From: Glandiceps talaboti
Lineage: Eukaryota; Hemichordata; Enteropneusta; Spengelidae
NCBI RefSeq assembly: GCF_964340395.1
Contig: NC_135549.1
Coordinates: forward strand, 31,446,332-31,510,331
DNA length: 64,000 bases
Direction of reading: 5' to 3'
Part shown: positions 48,490 through 61,019 of the stretch, in pieces
Numbering within the stretch: position 1 is the stretch's first letter
Layout: each line of letters opens with the position of its first letter
Notes under the pieces: generated by a model
Database searches by the model: none
What the model saw: the letters and a program-made list of their open reading frames with translations, nothing else
Told to the model about the DNA's origin: nothing
Program-made: the position numbers and the translations under genes

Positions 48490-50478
48490 CAATCAGGCGA
48501 AAACGATAGCACCACTACAAAAACAAATTTCGGTTTCAATAGCAAAAGATGCCCGCCACAAATCGACGAACTTCGACCATTCGAGAATGATATGTTAAAA
48601 CTCATAGAAGACATCAAATTCCGTAAAATCAATGACCCATTCCAAACCACACTTAGAAACGATGTTAGAAAAATCAAAAACTCCCACGAAATGATCATCC
48701 CAGCCGATAAAACCAGAAACCTGTACCTCCTTCAAAAAGATCAATACAACAAACTCCTTAGAGATAATATAACCAAACACTACAAACCCGCCAGCGATAG
48801 AGCCTACAACAGCATTAACGCAGAAGCAAAAAGTATAGCACAAAAACTCGATTTAGACGATAGGACTGAAATACTCGCCAAGAAAGAAGCTTTTATAACG
48901 TTAAAAGACCATAAAGACAATTTCGAACACAGTTTACCTTGCAGACTAATCAACCCCGCAAAAAGCGAGATAGGCATTATTAGCAAAAAAATACTTGACA
49001 CCATCCTCCAAAACATAAGACCCATAGTCGCCGTCAACCAATGGAAAAATTCTATGTCAGTCATCGAATGGTTCAAGAACTTAGATGACAAAAACAAACA
49101 CACTTTCGCCTGCTTCGACATATGCGACTTTTACCCATCCATAACCGAAAAATTGTTATTAGAATCCCTCAAATTTGCCGGCCAATACACCACCATATCA
49201 GATGAAGACAAACAAATTATCATGCACGCGCGGAAATCTCTACTCTTTGATAAAACCAAACCATGGGTAAAAAAGAATAGCAATGGATCATTTGACGTCA
49301 CAATGGGAAGCAACGACGGGGCCGAAATATGCGAACTGGTCGGAATATTCATGCTACACAAATTAGCCAAAAAATACGGTAAAGAAAACATAGGTTTATA
49401 TAGGGACGACGGACTAGCCGCCTTCAAGAACATCACCGGAAGTAAATCAGAAAGTATCAGAAAAGACATAACTAAAACCTTCAAAGCCATGGGGTTAAAA
49501 ATAACCATACTCACCAATCTGAAAACCGTCAACTTTCTAGACATAACGCTCAACCTCAACAACGGTAAATATTACCCTTACAGGAAACCCAACGACAACC
49601 CCATGTACATACACACGCAGTCTAACCACCCACCCAGCATCATCAAGAACATATCGTCAGCCATCGGCCGTAGAATTTCCGACATATCATCCGACGAACA
49701 CATCTTCAACCAGGCAGCCCCACTGTACCAAAATGCACTAAAAACCAGCGGCCACAAAGAGAACATCACGTACACCAGCACCCCGACGCAGAAAAACAAG
49801 AAAAACAGAAATAGAAACACCATCTGGTTTAACCCACCATACAGCAAAAATGTAGCCACCAATGTATGCAAACGATTCCTCAACCTAATCACAAAACATT
49901 TCCCAACAGACTCTAAGTTACACAAAATATTCAACAGAAACAATGTCAAAGTCAGTTATAGCTGCATGCCAAACATGGCTACCATAATCAAAGCGCATAA
50001 CGCCACCATCTCCAACAGCGAAACTAAACCCACTCAAAAACCCTGTAATTGCAGACAGAAAGACACCTGCCCTCTGAACGGCGAATGCCAAACGGAAAAC
50101 ATCGTATACCAAGCCACCGTCCACGGAAAACAAACAAAAGTATATATCGGTCTAACAGAGAACAACTTCAAACAGAGATACGCCAACCACAAACAGTCAT
50201 TCAAACATGAAAAACACGAAAACAGCACAGAACTATCAAAACACATTTGGAAACTGAAAAGAAACAATGAGCCTTTTTCCGTATCCTGGTCCATCAACAA
50301 GAAAGCCCAAGCATACACCAATAAAACAAAACGATGCAACCTGTGTTTAACCGAAAAACTAACTATTATTAAAGCAGACAAAAGCTCCACACTAAACAAA
50401 AGAACTGAGTTGATATCCAAATGCCGACACGAGAATAAGTTTTATTTGTCCAACTTCAATAGAGCATCTATCACCTAA
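48490..50478 (+). CDS. Penelope-like element reverse transcriptase with GIY-YIG endonuclease (5'-truncated)
   Basis: 662 uninterrupted codons up to TAA at 50478. Numbered from the upstream in-frame ATG at 48088, the reverse transcriptase shows AFITLKDHKDNF, FDICDFYPSI (Asp344, Asp347), TMGSNDGAEICELVG, and the catalytic box YRDD (438-441, a variant of YxDD). The C-terminal part has a CxCx5Cx5C cluster (Cys653, 655, 661, 667), then a GIY-YIG nuclease: IVY (672-674), YIG (686-688), Arg697, His701 and a later Glu in LCLTEKL. RT followed by GIY-YIG defines Penelope-like retroelements, which copy their RNA at nicked DNA ends. YRDD with the cysteine cluster resembles copies I know from Hydra and other invertebrates. 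The first 134 codons of the open frame are microsatellite (HTYI), so the natural start is missing or elsewhere. Minus-strand frames here are shadows. No stops or frameshifts suggest a recent insertion. Confidence 0.93.
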   Translation, partial: QSGENDSTTTKTNFGFNSKRCPPQIDELRPFENDMLKLIEDIKFRKINDPFQTTLRNDVRKIKNSHEMIIPADKTRNLYLLQKDQYNKLLRDNITKHYKPASDRAYNSINAEAKSIAQKLDLDDRTEILAKKEAFITLKDHKDNFEHSLPCRLINPAKSEIGIISKKILDTILQNIRPIVAVNQWKNSMSVIEWFKNLDDKNKHTFACFDICDFYPSITEKLLLESLKFAGQYTTISDEDKQIIMHARKSLLFDKTKPWVKKNSNGSFDVTMGSNDGAEICELVGIFMLHKLAKKYGKENIGLYRDDGLAAFKNITGSKSESIRKDITKTFKAMGLKITILTNLKTVNFLDITLNLNNGKYYPYRKPNDNPMYIHTQSNHPPSIIKNISSAIGRRISDISSDEHIFNQAAPLYQNALKTSGHKENITYTSTPTQKNKKNRNRNTIWFNPPYSKNVATNVCKRFLNLITKHFPTDSKLHKIFNRNNVKVSYSCMPNMATIIKAHNATISNSETKPTQKPCNCRQKDTCPLNGECQTENIVYQATVHGKQTKVYIGLTENNFKQRYANHKQSFKHEKHENSTELSKHIWKLKRNNEPFSVSWSINKKAQAYTNKTKRCNLCLTEKLTIIKADKSSTLNKRTELISKCRHENKFYLSNFNRASIT

Positions 50479-50682
50479 ACTATTAAACCCGTTAACTAAC
50501 GGAACATCAAAGCCCAACATGGCACAACCCGCCAACACTTACTTGTCCGCACCCAATAACCCACACAATAACAACCAACACCTCCACACATACAACACCT
50601 ACCCACCAACACAGACAATAGTGATGGTATTTCTATTGTCTACACTCTATATATACAGCACACCCAGAGAGTAGGCCTCAGA

Positions 50683-50723
50683 GTGTCTGATGATCGCAAT
50701 ATGCGTGAAACTCCGAGTTACAC
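50683..50723 (+). ncRNA. Type I hammerhead ribozyme in the retroelement 3' region
   Basis: The conserved core is present: CTGATGA (50687-50693) and GAAA (50707-50710). Stem II is CGCA/TGCG (50695-50698 with 50702-50705, loop ATA) above a T-T pair at its base. Stem III is ACT/AGT (50710-50712 with 50716-50718, loop CCG). Stem I is GTGT/ACAC (50683-50686 with 50720-50723). Predicted cleavage is after T50719 (GUU, obeying the NUH rule). Penelope-like elements are known to carry minimal hammerheads of this kind, with a very short stem III, in their terminal repeats. The T-T mismatch instead of G-C at the base of stem II may lower activity. Confidence 0.82.
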
Positions 50724-50810
50724 CCAAGAAAGAGTTCCAGTACTACCAAAACTATTACGCTCTGCCACTGCGGTATAGAGCACTGTCTTAGCAGATTGAT
50801 ACTCACCGAG

Positions 50811-50890
<80 letters not shown>

Positions 50891-50893
<3 letters not shown>

Positions 50894-50945
50894 TTGAAAA
50901 TTTGAACCAAATTATATGCTATAATTTGGTTCAAATTTTCAAAAC
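50891..50945. repeat. 55-bp perfect palindrome
   Basis: 25-bp arms (GTTTTGAAAATTTGAACCAA.. and its inverse) around a 5-nt loop ATGCT, bordered by AT-rich tracts on both sides. Confidence 0.97.
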
Positions 50946-51007
50946 CTATATATAATTCGCTCTACTACCCGTATTGAGCACTTTTGTGGTTTTATCTACA
51001 TCCAGTC

Positions 51008-51009
<2 letters not shown>

Positions 51010-51092
<83 letters not shown>
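51010..51092. repeat. (AT)n microsatellite
   Basis: About 80 bp of AT. It is followed by an imperfect hairpin: 51118-51158 (ATAATACCGCATGAACCATA..) pairs with 51205-51243. Confidence 0.95.
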
Positions 51093-51096
<4 letters not shown>

Positions 51097-51249
51097 TTAC
51101 ACTGAGGTTCTGTCTATAAATAATACCGCATGAACCATACATTTTTTTAATCCCAAATATACAAAACAAAAAACTGCGAACTCGACTCGGAGCCCAATCT
51201 CTTCGAAATATTTGGGTTAGAAATTTATGGTCCATGGTATTATATGTAT

Positions 51250-53320
51250 AGATGAGTGTTGAGATAGTAACTATGACTGCAATTCTCAGAAAATCACATC
51301 AATGTCTCGGTCACTCAACATCATCAGGTGTTTACATGGTAGACTTTATTGAACTATTTTGAACAACTGTACACATGTAAAGTATCACACAAAACATAGA
51401 TAGTGTCATTAATTCGCTCAACTTGTAACGTGTGTGTAATATTACTACATACATGATCATGCGGCACTGGAGTTTTGACATGGTTTTAATGAACTCACTC
51501 TTGACGTCAGACTACGAGTGTTGAGTAGTAAAAATACGGCTTGGATCTTCATAGTTTAATGTCTCAGTAGGTTACAATAGATGTTTCAGAGCTAGCCTTT
51601 TCAAACCGAGTAATTAGTATGAATTGTGTATTCCAGAAGAATGAAGGATTATTGGCAGCTATGTCAAACAGTCGGTGTTATAACAGCGTTACATGTGTTC
51701 GCTATTCCATACTCTTTTAACTACAGACACAACAGTTACATTATCTTATTTTTAAATAGATATTACTTCTCATGGTGCTATTCGTCGCTGTCAAACCATT
51801 CTTGTTTAACGTTTGAATCATATCACAAAAGTCAGGCCTTTGTCACCATAAACCCCCTGTCCCTTCAAACTGAAAGTTGTTATTGTTTACACAGAAGGGA
51901 GGAATATCAACAGACAGGTTACTCGATGATGGCACCAACACAGAGAACCTAAATCAATAATTATTTCAGTTACCTATAAGCTTACGATTCTCTTCTGAAA
52001 CTACAAGGTACATACATGTTACATACTGTAATACTATAGTTTTTTATTTAGGGAAGTGGACAATTGTAATTTGAAAATATGGGTCAAAATTTCCAGCTTG
52101 TTTGACAATGTTTTACGTTGGCAATCATACTATTGTTTGTATTTTGTTAAATAATTTGTGTTTATTGTAACATTTGATTATCTAAACAAATACGAAGAAT
52201 ATCTTGAAACAGATATTATACGGTACTATACTGTAATAGTGTTTGTTGTTGTACACACGGGGACACTCGTTGGTCTATTTATAGATTTGTATACTTACCT
52301 TCCAAGTCTAGCCATCGATGATTCTTACTATCGCTCTCTACGCACATTAAGGTATTTTTATCCAAAAATTCGAGGACGTTAAACCTGAACAAGACGGTAC
52401 TGCTACATAGACAAGTTAATCTATACTGTGCGGACTGATATCAGACAAAACCCGGTGATGTAAACATTAACTAGAAACCTATAAACGAAACGAGAAGTTG
52501 ACATTTCGGGATTTCCCATGCTATATAACGCTGCAAATGTATCAGCATTTACATATCTTTATTCTTATAACTTACAGTCCTAGGCCGTGTAGTTAAACAT
52601 GTTCAATGAATACAATAATTTGTATTGTATGGTTGGTTCTGAGTACTTCTGTTCATAGGGTGTTAGAATACCCTTTTATCAACCATAATGACATACACAG
52701 AATCGAGGATATCAGAGACTGTAGACACTCATAGTATGGATGGATTTACTGTAACGAATACACATAGAGTTTGGTAGTCCGTTGGAAGTAAGATGTCCTG
52801 TCTGTGATCACTTGAACATCGAACGAAGATCTCCGTCACATAATGAATTAGTTTCTAAATTACGCCATATGAAACACGTAGTTTTAAAAAGAAAGACGCA
52901 AATGGGATTATTTTGATATATCTAATACACACAGGTACCTATGAAAAGTAGAAAAGGAAATTCCTGACCCAGCCATGAGTCATGTGTGTTTATAGGGGTT
53001 TCCCCAAATGTATACAATGCGACTAATTCAGTTAAGATGAGCGCCATCATCGGTCAATTGGTAACCTCGAGCGAATCGCGTTTGGGCGTATTACCACTCT
53101 CCATATACAGCGCCTCCTTGTGGTCATTTCTCTCCCCCCCCCCCCCACTAACGGGAAGAAATGTCCGCAAGGGACCCCTGCATATGGAGAGTGGGATGTT
53201 ACGTTATCATGGTTATACGTTGTTTGAACATATAAGTCTCTCTAACGTCTATGGTTTGAAATAGAGATGAAAAAAAGAGTCATTAGCACAACTCAACTTA
53301 TAATGTTCAGTAGTGCTATA
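51250..53320. other. No gene recognised
   Basis: The 74-codon frame at 52158-52382 contains a hydrophobic stretch (VIVFVVVHTGTLVGLF) but no family match or splice context. The C14 run near 53136-53148 is low complexity. Confidence 0.45.
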
Positions 53321-53324
53321 GGCA

Positions 53325-54000
53325 TGGCAAAGTGTCTGTCTGTATGTCTGGATGTCTGTCTGGATATGTGTGTGTGTAAACATCGTAAAGTAAAAAACAA
53401 CTGGACCGATTGCCATGATATTTGGTGGGTGTATTACCTTGGGTGTCTAGTTGGGAAATCAAAATGATCTTACCACCGGTTATGATTTGGGTAAAAAAAT
53501 GTGATTTTTGGTCCAAAAACTTACATTCCAAAACTACTGATCGCAGATTGATCTGAAATTTGGTTGAAACGTGTTTATCAGTGATGTGCAAATTAGGGCT
53601 AAAAATGTGTCTTTGGTCAGAAATCTATAATTCCAAAATTATTGAGCAGATTGAGTTTGAATATGATGGGAACGTTCTCAGTGGAGTATATATTTAGAAT
53701 TGTTCATGACTTGATCCTATCAGTGATATGCAAATTAGGTCTAAAATGTGTCTTTTTGTCAAAAACATATAGTTTCAAAAGTACTGAGCAGATTAGGCTG
53801 AAATTTCCTGGGGGATGCATCTGGAGATGTGTAGATGAAGCTGTATTCATAATGTGATGATCCCATCAGCGGTATGCAAATTAGGTCTAAAAATCTCAAT
53901 TTTGGTCAAAACCTTTTATCTTGAAACTGCATAGTGAATGGGTTGAAACTGGGTGGGGATGTTTCTGGAGGTATTATTCTGCAGTTATTGTTGAAAGCAT
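53325..54000 (+). repeat. Tandem-repeat element, family D, copy 1
   Basis: A degenerate (TCTG/TGTG) tract is followed by units of about 141-147 bp marked by GCAAATTAGG(G/T)CTAAAA (53588, 53729, 53876) and (C/G)AAAA(T/C)TACTGA(G/T)C. The inverse copy is at 62640-63110. Confidence 0.8.
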
Positions 54001-54995
54001 TTCGACACAATTAGCCCTAGCAACCATGACCACACCCTTAGCAACAGTGAAATGATGCATACTAAAAAGATAACAACAGAAATGGGTAGGTAAGTAACTT
54101 AAAATTCAAAAAATGTATGCAAATATGCCTAGCAACAGGACCATGTCCATAGCAACAGCTAAATTATAAATGACACGTCACACCAAACAAGAATAATATC
54201 ATTAACACGCATGTCACAGAGTGATGACATATTAGTAAAGTTTATTGGTCCGGGGGGTCAGTGACATTAGGTTGACTGGTCAGAGTTATTGACAAGATAT
54301 GGAAATCAGAAACATGCATATTTACTTGCATATAGTTTCAGTTAAGTAGTAAATTGACATAATATATGTTTCGACAGATGGCTGGAAAGTGGGTAAACAA
54401 CTTGTGATTACATTTGTATACTAGTATACTATGAAGTACACCTGGTGACAATCATATGATCATCAAATTATGTATGGCAACCGAGTTGTTTTGACACTAG
54501 TATAAACGGGACAATATTTGACAGTTTTGTGAGCTGAAGTCCAGATTCCGATCGATGATCTATGATCTATGATCGAACCTACAACATTGCTGTAGTATGC
54601 TGTTGGATCCCAATGTTGCATTGGGGAAGTTCTGAATTATGTTACTGTATTGCTAGAACACTCAACGTTTTGCCGGGACTGTGAAAACTACATTGTGTGG
54701 AACTGCGCATTCCATCAGTGAACAGCGTCGTCTACGATTTGTGCGTGTTACGGTATACACATTGTGTTCCAACTCTGTGCTTCAATACCAGACAAAAGAG
54801 ACTTTACATTAAACATTGTGAGTAGTTTTATTTGCCAAAACCAGCCATCATTAATTTTCAAGTGTACTCTAAGTTTATAAATTTAAGCATATTCTTCCCT
54901 TACAAGCAATTTCGATTGACAAAGTGTTTTTGTTTTTTATAAATTAGACCAGTTCAAGTTTAAACCTGTGACATTTGTGTGTTCTTTCCCGCTAC

Positions 54996-55560
54996 ACAAA
55001 CTTTAATATTAGCTCCAGTAGAGGACTGCTAATGTCAAATGTCAAACAATGTGTCAACATTATGACAGATAAAGGGTAGAAGGTGTGAATTGGGTTGACC
55101 TTTGTAGTTCAAATAAAACCAGTCCAGCAAAGTCAGAAATCATATGCCTGAACATGGAAGTATAGAAGGGGAGCCTCCACAGTCTGAAGAATGAAATGCA
55201 AGAGTACGACCCGGCCCAAAATAGTTTGCCAAAATTACGAGGAGAACTTAATTACGGAGAAAAATAGTTGTGGCGAGTAGTATTAAAAATAAGTCATACT
55301 ACTGTACCATGAATGGAGTAGTGACTGCACAGTAAGGGTTTAAATGAAGGGCACAACTGTTACCTTTCAAAAGAAACGGTAAACATTTAAAAAAAAAAAC
55401 GAATTTTACACAGATCTTCATATGAGCTACACTATAAGAAACGTCTCGTTGTTCAGCCATATCAGGGCTTGTGAATGTTGTATGGCTTATTTGTTTCACC
55501 GTGAACACTGCATGTTGTGTGTGTCCCCATCCGGATGTGTACACGTTTATCTCAGTATTA
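54996..55560 (-). repeat. Dispersed repeat A, copy 2 (uninterrupted)
   Basis: Inverse match to 4000-5075 without the 628-bp insertion. A motif CACAAACTTTAATATTAGCT at 54996-55015 also occurs at 5180-5199 in the same genomic orientation although the bodies are inverted, so ends have been rearranged. Confidence 0.8.
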
Positions 55561-55812
55561 TCATTACCTAGCCTGGCAAGGGGTGAGACAGTGAGTACTT
55601 TATCATATGCAATAAAGAACGGAAGATAGAGCCAAATACAGACGTGAGAATAATCATCCTACAGTAATTCATAACTCGGAGTCTCATGTTTTCAAATTCA
55701 TTACAGCAAGAATTGTGTAATAAACGTTAGACAAAAATCAACTGTGTAATAAACGTAGACAAAAATTACTTATCTTAGGAAAATTAGCTTTGCCACACAT
55801 CTTGTTCTGCAC

Positions 55813-55911
55813 TAGCTCTGGAAATATGTGCCCCGTTCACTCCGACACGTCTTCATGGAGTTGAAATACGAAGACGTGTCGGAGTGAACGGAGCGCATAT
55901 TACCACAGCTA
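55813..55911. mobile_element. 99-bp hairpin MITE with 9-bp target duplication
   Basis: 42-bp arms starting TAGCT(C/G)TGG with about four mismatches and a 15-nt loop. It is flanked by GTTCTGCAC on both sides (55804-55812 and 55912-55920). Ends differ from the FB9 family. Confidence 0.9.
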
Positions 55912-55924
55912 GTTCTGCACAATT

Positions 55925-58500
55925 AATTTCAATTCAATGTCCATACCTGTATATGTAGGATCAAATTCACCAACATAATTTGACATCTCCGTGTCACCAG
56001 TCACACAGTACTATCATGAAGCTGAATTACAAGTAATTTCGCTTGCGAAACGATATTATATTGTTGCGTAATCAGAATCGAACAAAGGTAAAGTTCACTC
56101 TGGGGTCAAAGTGTACATTGCCAAAACCAAGTCAAAACCATTAATACGGTTAATACAGCTAAGACTAAGAATAGATTTGCTCTCAGAAACATTGTTGAAA
56201 AAAATCTTGAATATCGATCACATCTTAACATGACGCTTTAAATAATAAGACCATCAGTTCGCACGTATACGACATTAGATACATGCCGTAAGAAGGGTAC
56301 ACACATTTTATAACAATATCTGGGAATTCCCCTGATCGCCGAATGATCTACACATGCGCGTTGATTTAGCATTCATTGGCTCGCACCCTTATTTCTACGT
56401 CATGCGTGGTTTAGTAACTTTTGTCTGCCAATAAAACAAATGACTTAGATACACACCAATTAAAGAGTTGTGTAACTGACCAATAAGTAAGTTTTAATAA
56501 ACAGTTTTCACTTCATCAGAGTTTAATCAGGTCATGATATTATGTTTTTACCAAATAAGGTAATTATGCAACAACCTCCACAAAACAGTCAATTTGAATT
56601 AAATTTTTTGGAGCAAACAGTGACAGAAAGTTACATAGTTTGTTAGTGTCTGGTTATGAAATGGTCAATGTGTCGTAGATCGTTGATTTGCGCATGTGTG
56701 AGTCATTACCTCATAATTGACAATTATGAGTCATATAACATGTGAGACTTCAGACTAAGTCCCATTGAATGACTGATAGCGGCAGGGTCCTGATCCAGAT
56801 TGACATACTGTAATAATAGTAGTTGTATTACGTACAAAATTAATGTAAGATTCTAGCTAGATTAGATATATTCATCGTATGTTATGATTTCATTGACATG
56901 ATTTCAGTGTTAGCATGATACGTTTGTCGTAAGGCTAAAGAGAAAAATAGCATTATAGCAAAAAAATTCTAGGCCTAATTTCATTGAAAGTTGTTTTCAC
57001 CTGTTCCAGCAAGAACAAATCACTGAAATTTGGTGGTCTAGAGTCACTATATTGAATCAAATTCCAATGATAAAACAGATATAATTATGAAAACCAACAC
57101 AAACTGTAACCTGAGTTATGTTAAAATATTGATGTATGTATGTTTTCTTACCGTATTTCAAGACATACAAAACCAGTTAGGGTCATATTAGCCAGCAATT
57201 TCAAATTCATCAGAACAAGACTTCATTCGCATGCCAATAGTAAAAGAATCGTATTCTATGTGATGGTACGATTTGGCTCGATTTAAGAATTGCGCACTTT
57301 AGAACCTCATGACCTGTATGAGTCATTGGCCACTCGTCAAAGACACAAATAGACATACTCTAGAGTTTAAATATGATGTGAACGTCAGTACTTTGATAAA
57401 CCAAATATGGTTCTTTGTGCAATGTCTTCCCCTCCCCTCCGCTACTGTGTAATACCTAAAACGGAACTACGTATATAATTATCAAAATCTCAGTACCTTT
57501 ACCATACAAAAGTGCTACCCGAACGTTTTGAGTGACGGTTCATACATTCAACGATAATATACTCATGTATGCTAATTGGTCCAACGCAGCGTACACTTTC
57601 CGGACATTCTAGATCTGTGTACATGTATGATTGTGTCAGAGCTATTGTCCACAAGTGTGAGGTGTGACCTTATGGTCAGTTAACGGCGATGCATTGACTG
57701 TATATAATTGCAAATACATGTTGATATCATAATTATACTCATCTTTCTCCATTCTGTTATAAATCGACCAGAGAATTATCTCATTAACTTGAATTAAATC
57801 CCACATCGCCTTCCTTTACTAAAACTTGGATATACTAGTTGGCCTGATTTTGCCAAAATATAAAATAAACAACCACATACCAAATATTGCTTGAAAGTGA
57901 AAAGTGTCCTTTCGTTAATGAGTGAGTCCTCACATGCCAAGCCTTTCATCCCTCTACTAATGCTTATTTAACATACAATGGTATTTATATGTGGCACTCT
58001 TGGCATGACCATGTCATCAACCGTCAAGGACGTTCACATCGTCAACCTTAATGTGTATCTCTGTAAGACTGGCAAAGATGGTTAATTTTCATTTTGTTAA
58101 TTTAAAATAAAAATCAGCGAGCTTATAAATAAGCTGTCGAATAATCGAAATCTCGTGTGGTTATGAAGTCTCGCGTGACTGCGAATAAACAAGTTTATTA
58201 TAAAAAAAAATTTCCCCTGTACATGTAGAAGTGATCGTTCTTAAAGTTTAGTACAAACTGTCACCCTAACTGTGAGAAAGGAGTGTGGTTGATTAACTAT
58301 CAAGATGCGTGATTTGAACATTATGTGTTTTTATTACAGGGAAGAAATTACAATTCAGCAAACCACGGTAACGAAGGAAGTTGAGTCTCCATAATTATAA
58401 TGTAGTATGTGATGAATGACCGATCGGTTTATCGTGTATCTTTGGCACAATGATCGATTGATGGTTGAATGGGTGTAGCAGAGTGCTTGGTTACTTGACG
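55925..58500. other. No gene recognised
   Basis: AT-rich sequence without supported coding exon, repeat family or promoter arrangement. Confidence 0.5.
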
Positions 58501-58534
58501 GCTAATATAAAAGGTTCGACGGTTGATCGATTGA

Positions 58535-58541
58535 TGATTGG

Positions 58542-58631
<90 letters not shown>

Positions 58632-58780
58632 AGTGAGTGAGTGAGTGAGTGGGTGATCGATCGATCGACTGATTGAGAGTGATTAATTGATTGATTGATT
58701 GATTGATTGATTGATCGATTGGTTGCGTGAGTGAGCGAGTGAGTGAGTGAATGAGTAAGTGATCGATCTATCGAATAGTT
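58535..58780. repeat. (TTGA)n microsatellite with GTGA and ATCG variants
   Basis: A long run of GATT units to 58630, then GTGA units and a second shorter TTGA block. Confidence 0.97.
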
Positions 58781-59133
58781 TGTTTATCGATCGAATTATT
58801 GATCGATTTGATTGCTTAAGTAAATATAAATTCTTTCTACTCTGTGTACAACATTAATCTAGTTAGAGGTAGGGATACTTATTTCAACAATGTGGGGAGG
58901 TAAAATTAACATAAATTGACGCATAAGGCTGTGATCAGAATTTACGGCGGGGGGGGGGGGGGGCTGGGGAGAAATTGGGGGTCAAGAAAGAAATTGAGGG
59001 TTCAAAGGGGGTGGGGCAAAATATTTTGCTCATTATTTGAACCAAATTAAACCTGCGGAGTGGTCGTTTACCGAGTAAGTTAAAAAGTTTCTCACGTTGG
59101 GCCATGCGAAATGTATTTGTGTTTGCCTTCCCC

Positions 59134-59295
<162 letters not shown>

Positions 59296-59755
59296 TTTCC
59301 ATGATAACCATAAATTCTAAAAAGAAATGCATACTTCCTGTTACTGTGTTTAATGACGCGATTAAAATTGGGTATTGAAGATAATTTTCAAGTACTCTAT
59401 GGCTTTCGATAATGTGTATGGTTTGAAATGTTGTGCCACTAAATGGCCTCCTACATGTCCTTATTTTTTTTAAGTGCTTAACGTGGGAGGTGGTGGTGTC
59501 CCCTCCCACACCATCATGGGGGGTGCTTTTTCTGCCCCGAATCAAGATTGAAAGATAAAACCCTGCTGACTAAGCATCTCCAGGTACAGCCCAATGTGAG
59601 ACTTTTTTCACAAAACCCACATATATTTGTAAAGAAATCTTATGTATGGATGCTGAAGTTGATTTCCTCTGTTATTTTAATGTATTGTAACACGCTGTAC
59701 GACTCTAAAGTAGAGGGGGAAGGTGTACTAATTACACATTAAAATATGTGTAGCC

Positions 59756-59836
59756 GGGGGGGGGGGGGGCTACGAAAATTCGTGGGTTTATTTCGGGGGG
59801 GGGGGTTACATTTTTGAGAGCGCGAAGGGGGGGGGG
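59756..59836 (+). repeat. G-run cluster
   Basis: G14 (59756-59769), G11 (59795-59805) and G10 (59827-59836), preceded by AGCC as at 41858. Confidence 0.9.
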
Positions 59837-60830
59837 CTGCAAAATTTTGTTGACCAAAATAATTCCTCCCCATTACTTAAGAGTTACAAGGACAGGGTGA
59901 CAATAGACATAAACTTTAGAAGAATACATGAAATGGTCTACTTATTTGGGATGTTTACAGTCTGAGGGCGATTTCAAGTGTACATGTTGAACTGTGTAAA
60001 GAACAGTACTGGCAAACCCGATGCTATAGCAACAGGACATGAAAACATCTTGATGTGTGTTAATCTACACCAAATTATACGAACTTTAACATCGATGATG
60101 CTATCTGGATCATTTCCAATTATATTCATGCAGTGACATAAAGTTTAACGATAATGCCATACGTTCAATCTACTTTTGGTTGGTTATTGGGTTATGTGCG
60201 TCGAAGTCTTAAGTTTATATAAAGAATCCAGAATCGTTGGTTTTAAATCGATGTATGGGGAGTGACTAGCTCATAAGCAGCAACAGGTGGTTGCTCTCAA
60301 GGAAACTACATCGATATATGTGAAAACATGTACTATTCTTAACTTTTAATTTATTACAAATGGTAATTGTATCAAGATAACTCTATATTTTCTGAACTAC
60401 TTCCTCTTCGTGAAAGCTAGACTGACAGATCAACCGTTGTGGGCGCGGTCTAATCTCCATTACCCCAAACAGGTTGATTAAGCCAGGCCCGATGACGTCA
60501 TTTGTACGTGGTACCCTAAACACAAAAGATTTGTTTGACAAGAGAGGTTGTTCACTGTCTTTTGTATGTTAGGATGAACCACTATATCCCACGTGTCAGT
60601 CATACACGTCATAACCGCAAAATAGGTGGCACTCCATTCCTAAGTACGCTGGAAATTTGAAGTAAATAACACCCAGCAGTTGCAACTGATAGAGATCTAT
60701 AAGGTTGAAATATAAATCTATGTGTACAAGTAGACTACTGTGACATGTCAACAGTATTAATATCCTATACACATAGATACTTCTTACTTCATAATACATG
60801 TCTACCATAAACGAATCAGTCAATGTCGCC

Positions 60831-60831
60831 A

Positions 60832-60873
<42 letters not shown>

Positions 60874-60933
60874 GTCTGTCTGTGTCTATGTCTATGTCTC
60901 TGTCTCTCACTCACACACACACATACACACACA

Positions 60934-61004
<71 letters not shown>

Positions 61005-61008
61005 TCCA
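60831..61008. repeat. (TCTG)n(CA)n(CT)n microsatellite
   Basis: Compound tract built of the same motifs as 59136-59292. Confidence 0.98.
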
Positions 61009-61019
61009 TGTAGAGTCAA

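Larger units (their letters stand above)
50479..51015 (+). mobile_element. Penelope-like element 3' region and terminal-repeat remnants
   Basis: It holds the ribozyme, then a segment 50755-50815 (CGCTCTGCCACTGCGGTATA.., TCA..GTTATATAT). That segment is imperfectly repeated at 50951-51015 (CGCTCTACTACCCGTATTGA..). Such partial direct duplication fits the tandem pseudo-LTR layout of these elements. Between them lie (AT)n (50812-50890) and a perfect palindrome (50891-50945). Confidence 0.6.

Noticed and set aside
48062-48492. Minus-strand MYVC-rich frames
   Set aside because: Reverse reading of the (CATA)n microsatellite.
48459-50420. Several minus-strand frames of 70-143 codons
   Set aside because: Antisense shadows of the retroelement coding frame.
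52158-52382. Short frame with a possible membrane segment
   Set aside because: Hydrophobic codons are expected from T-rich sequence; nothing else supports a gene.
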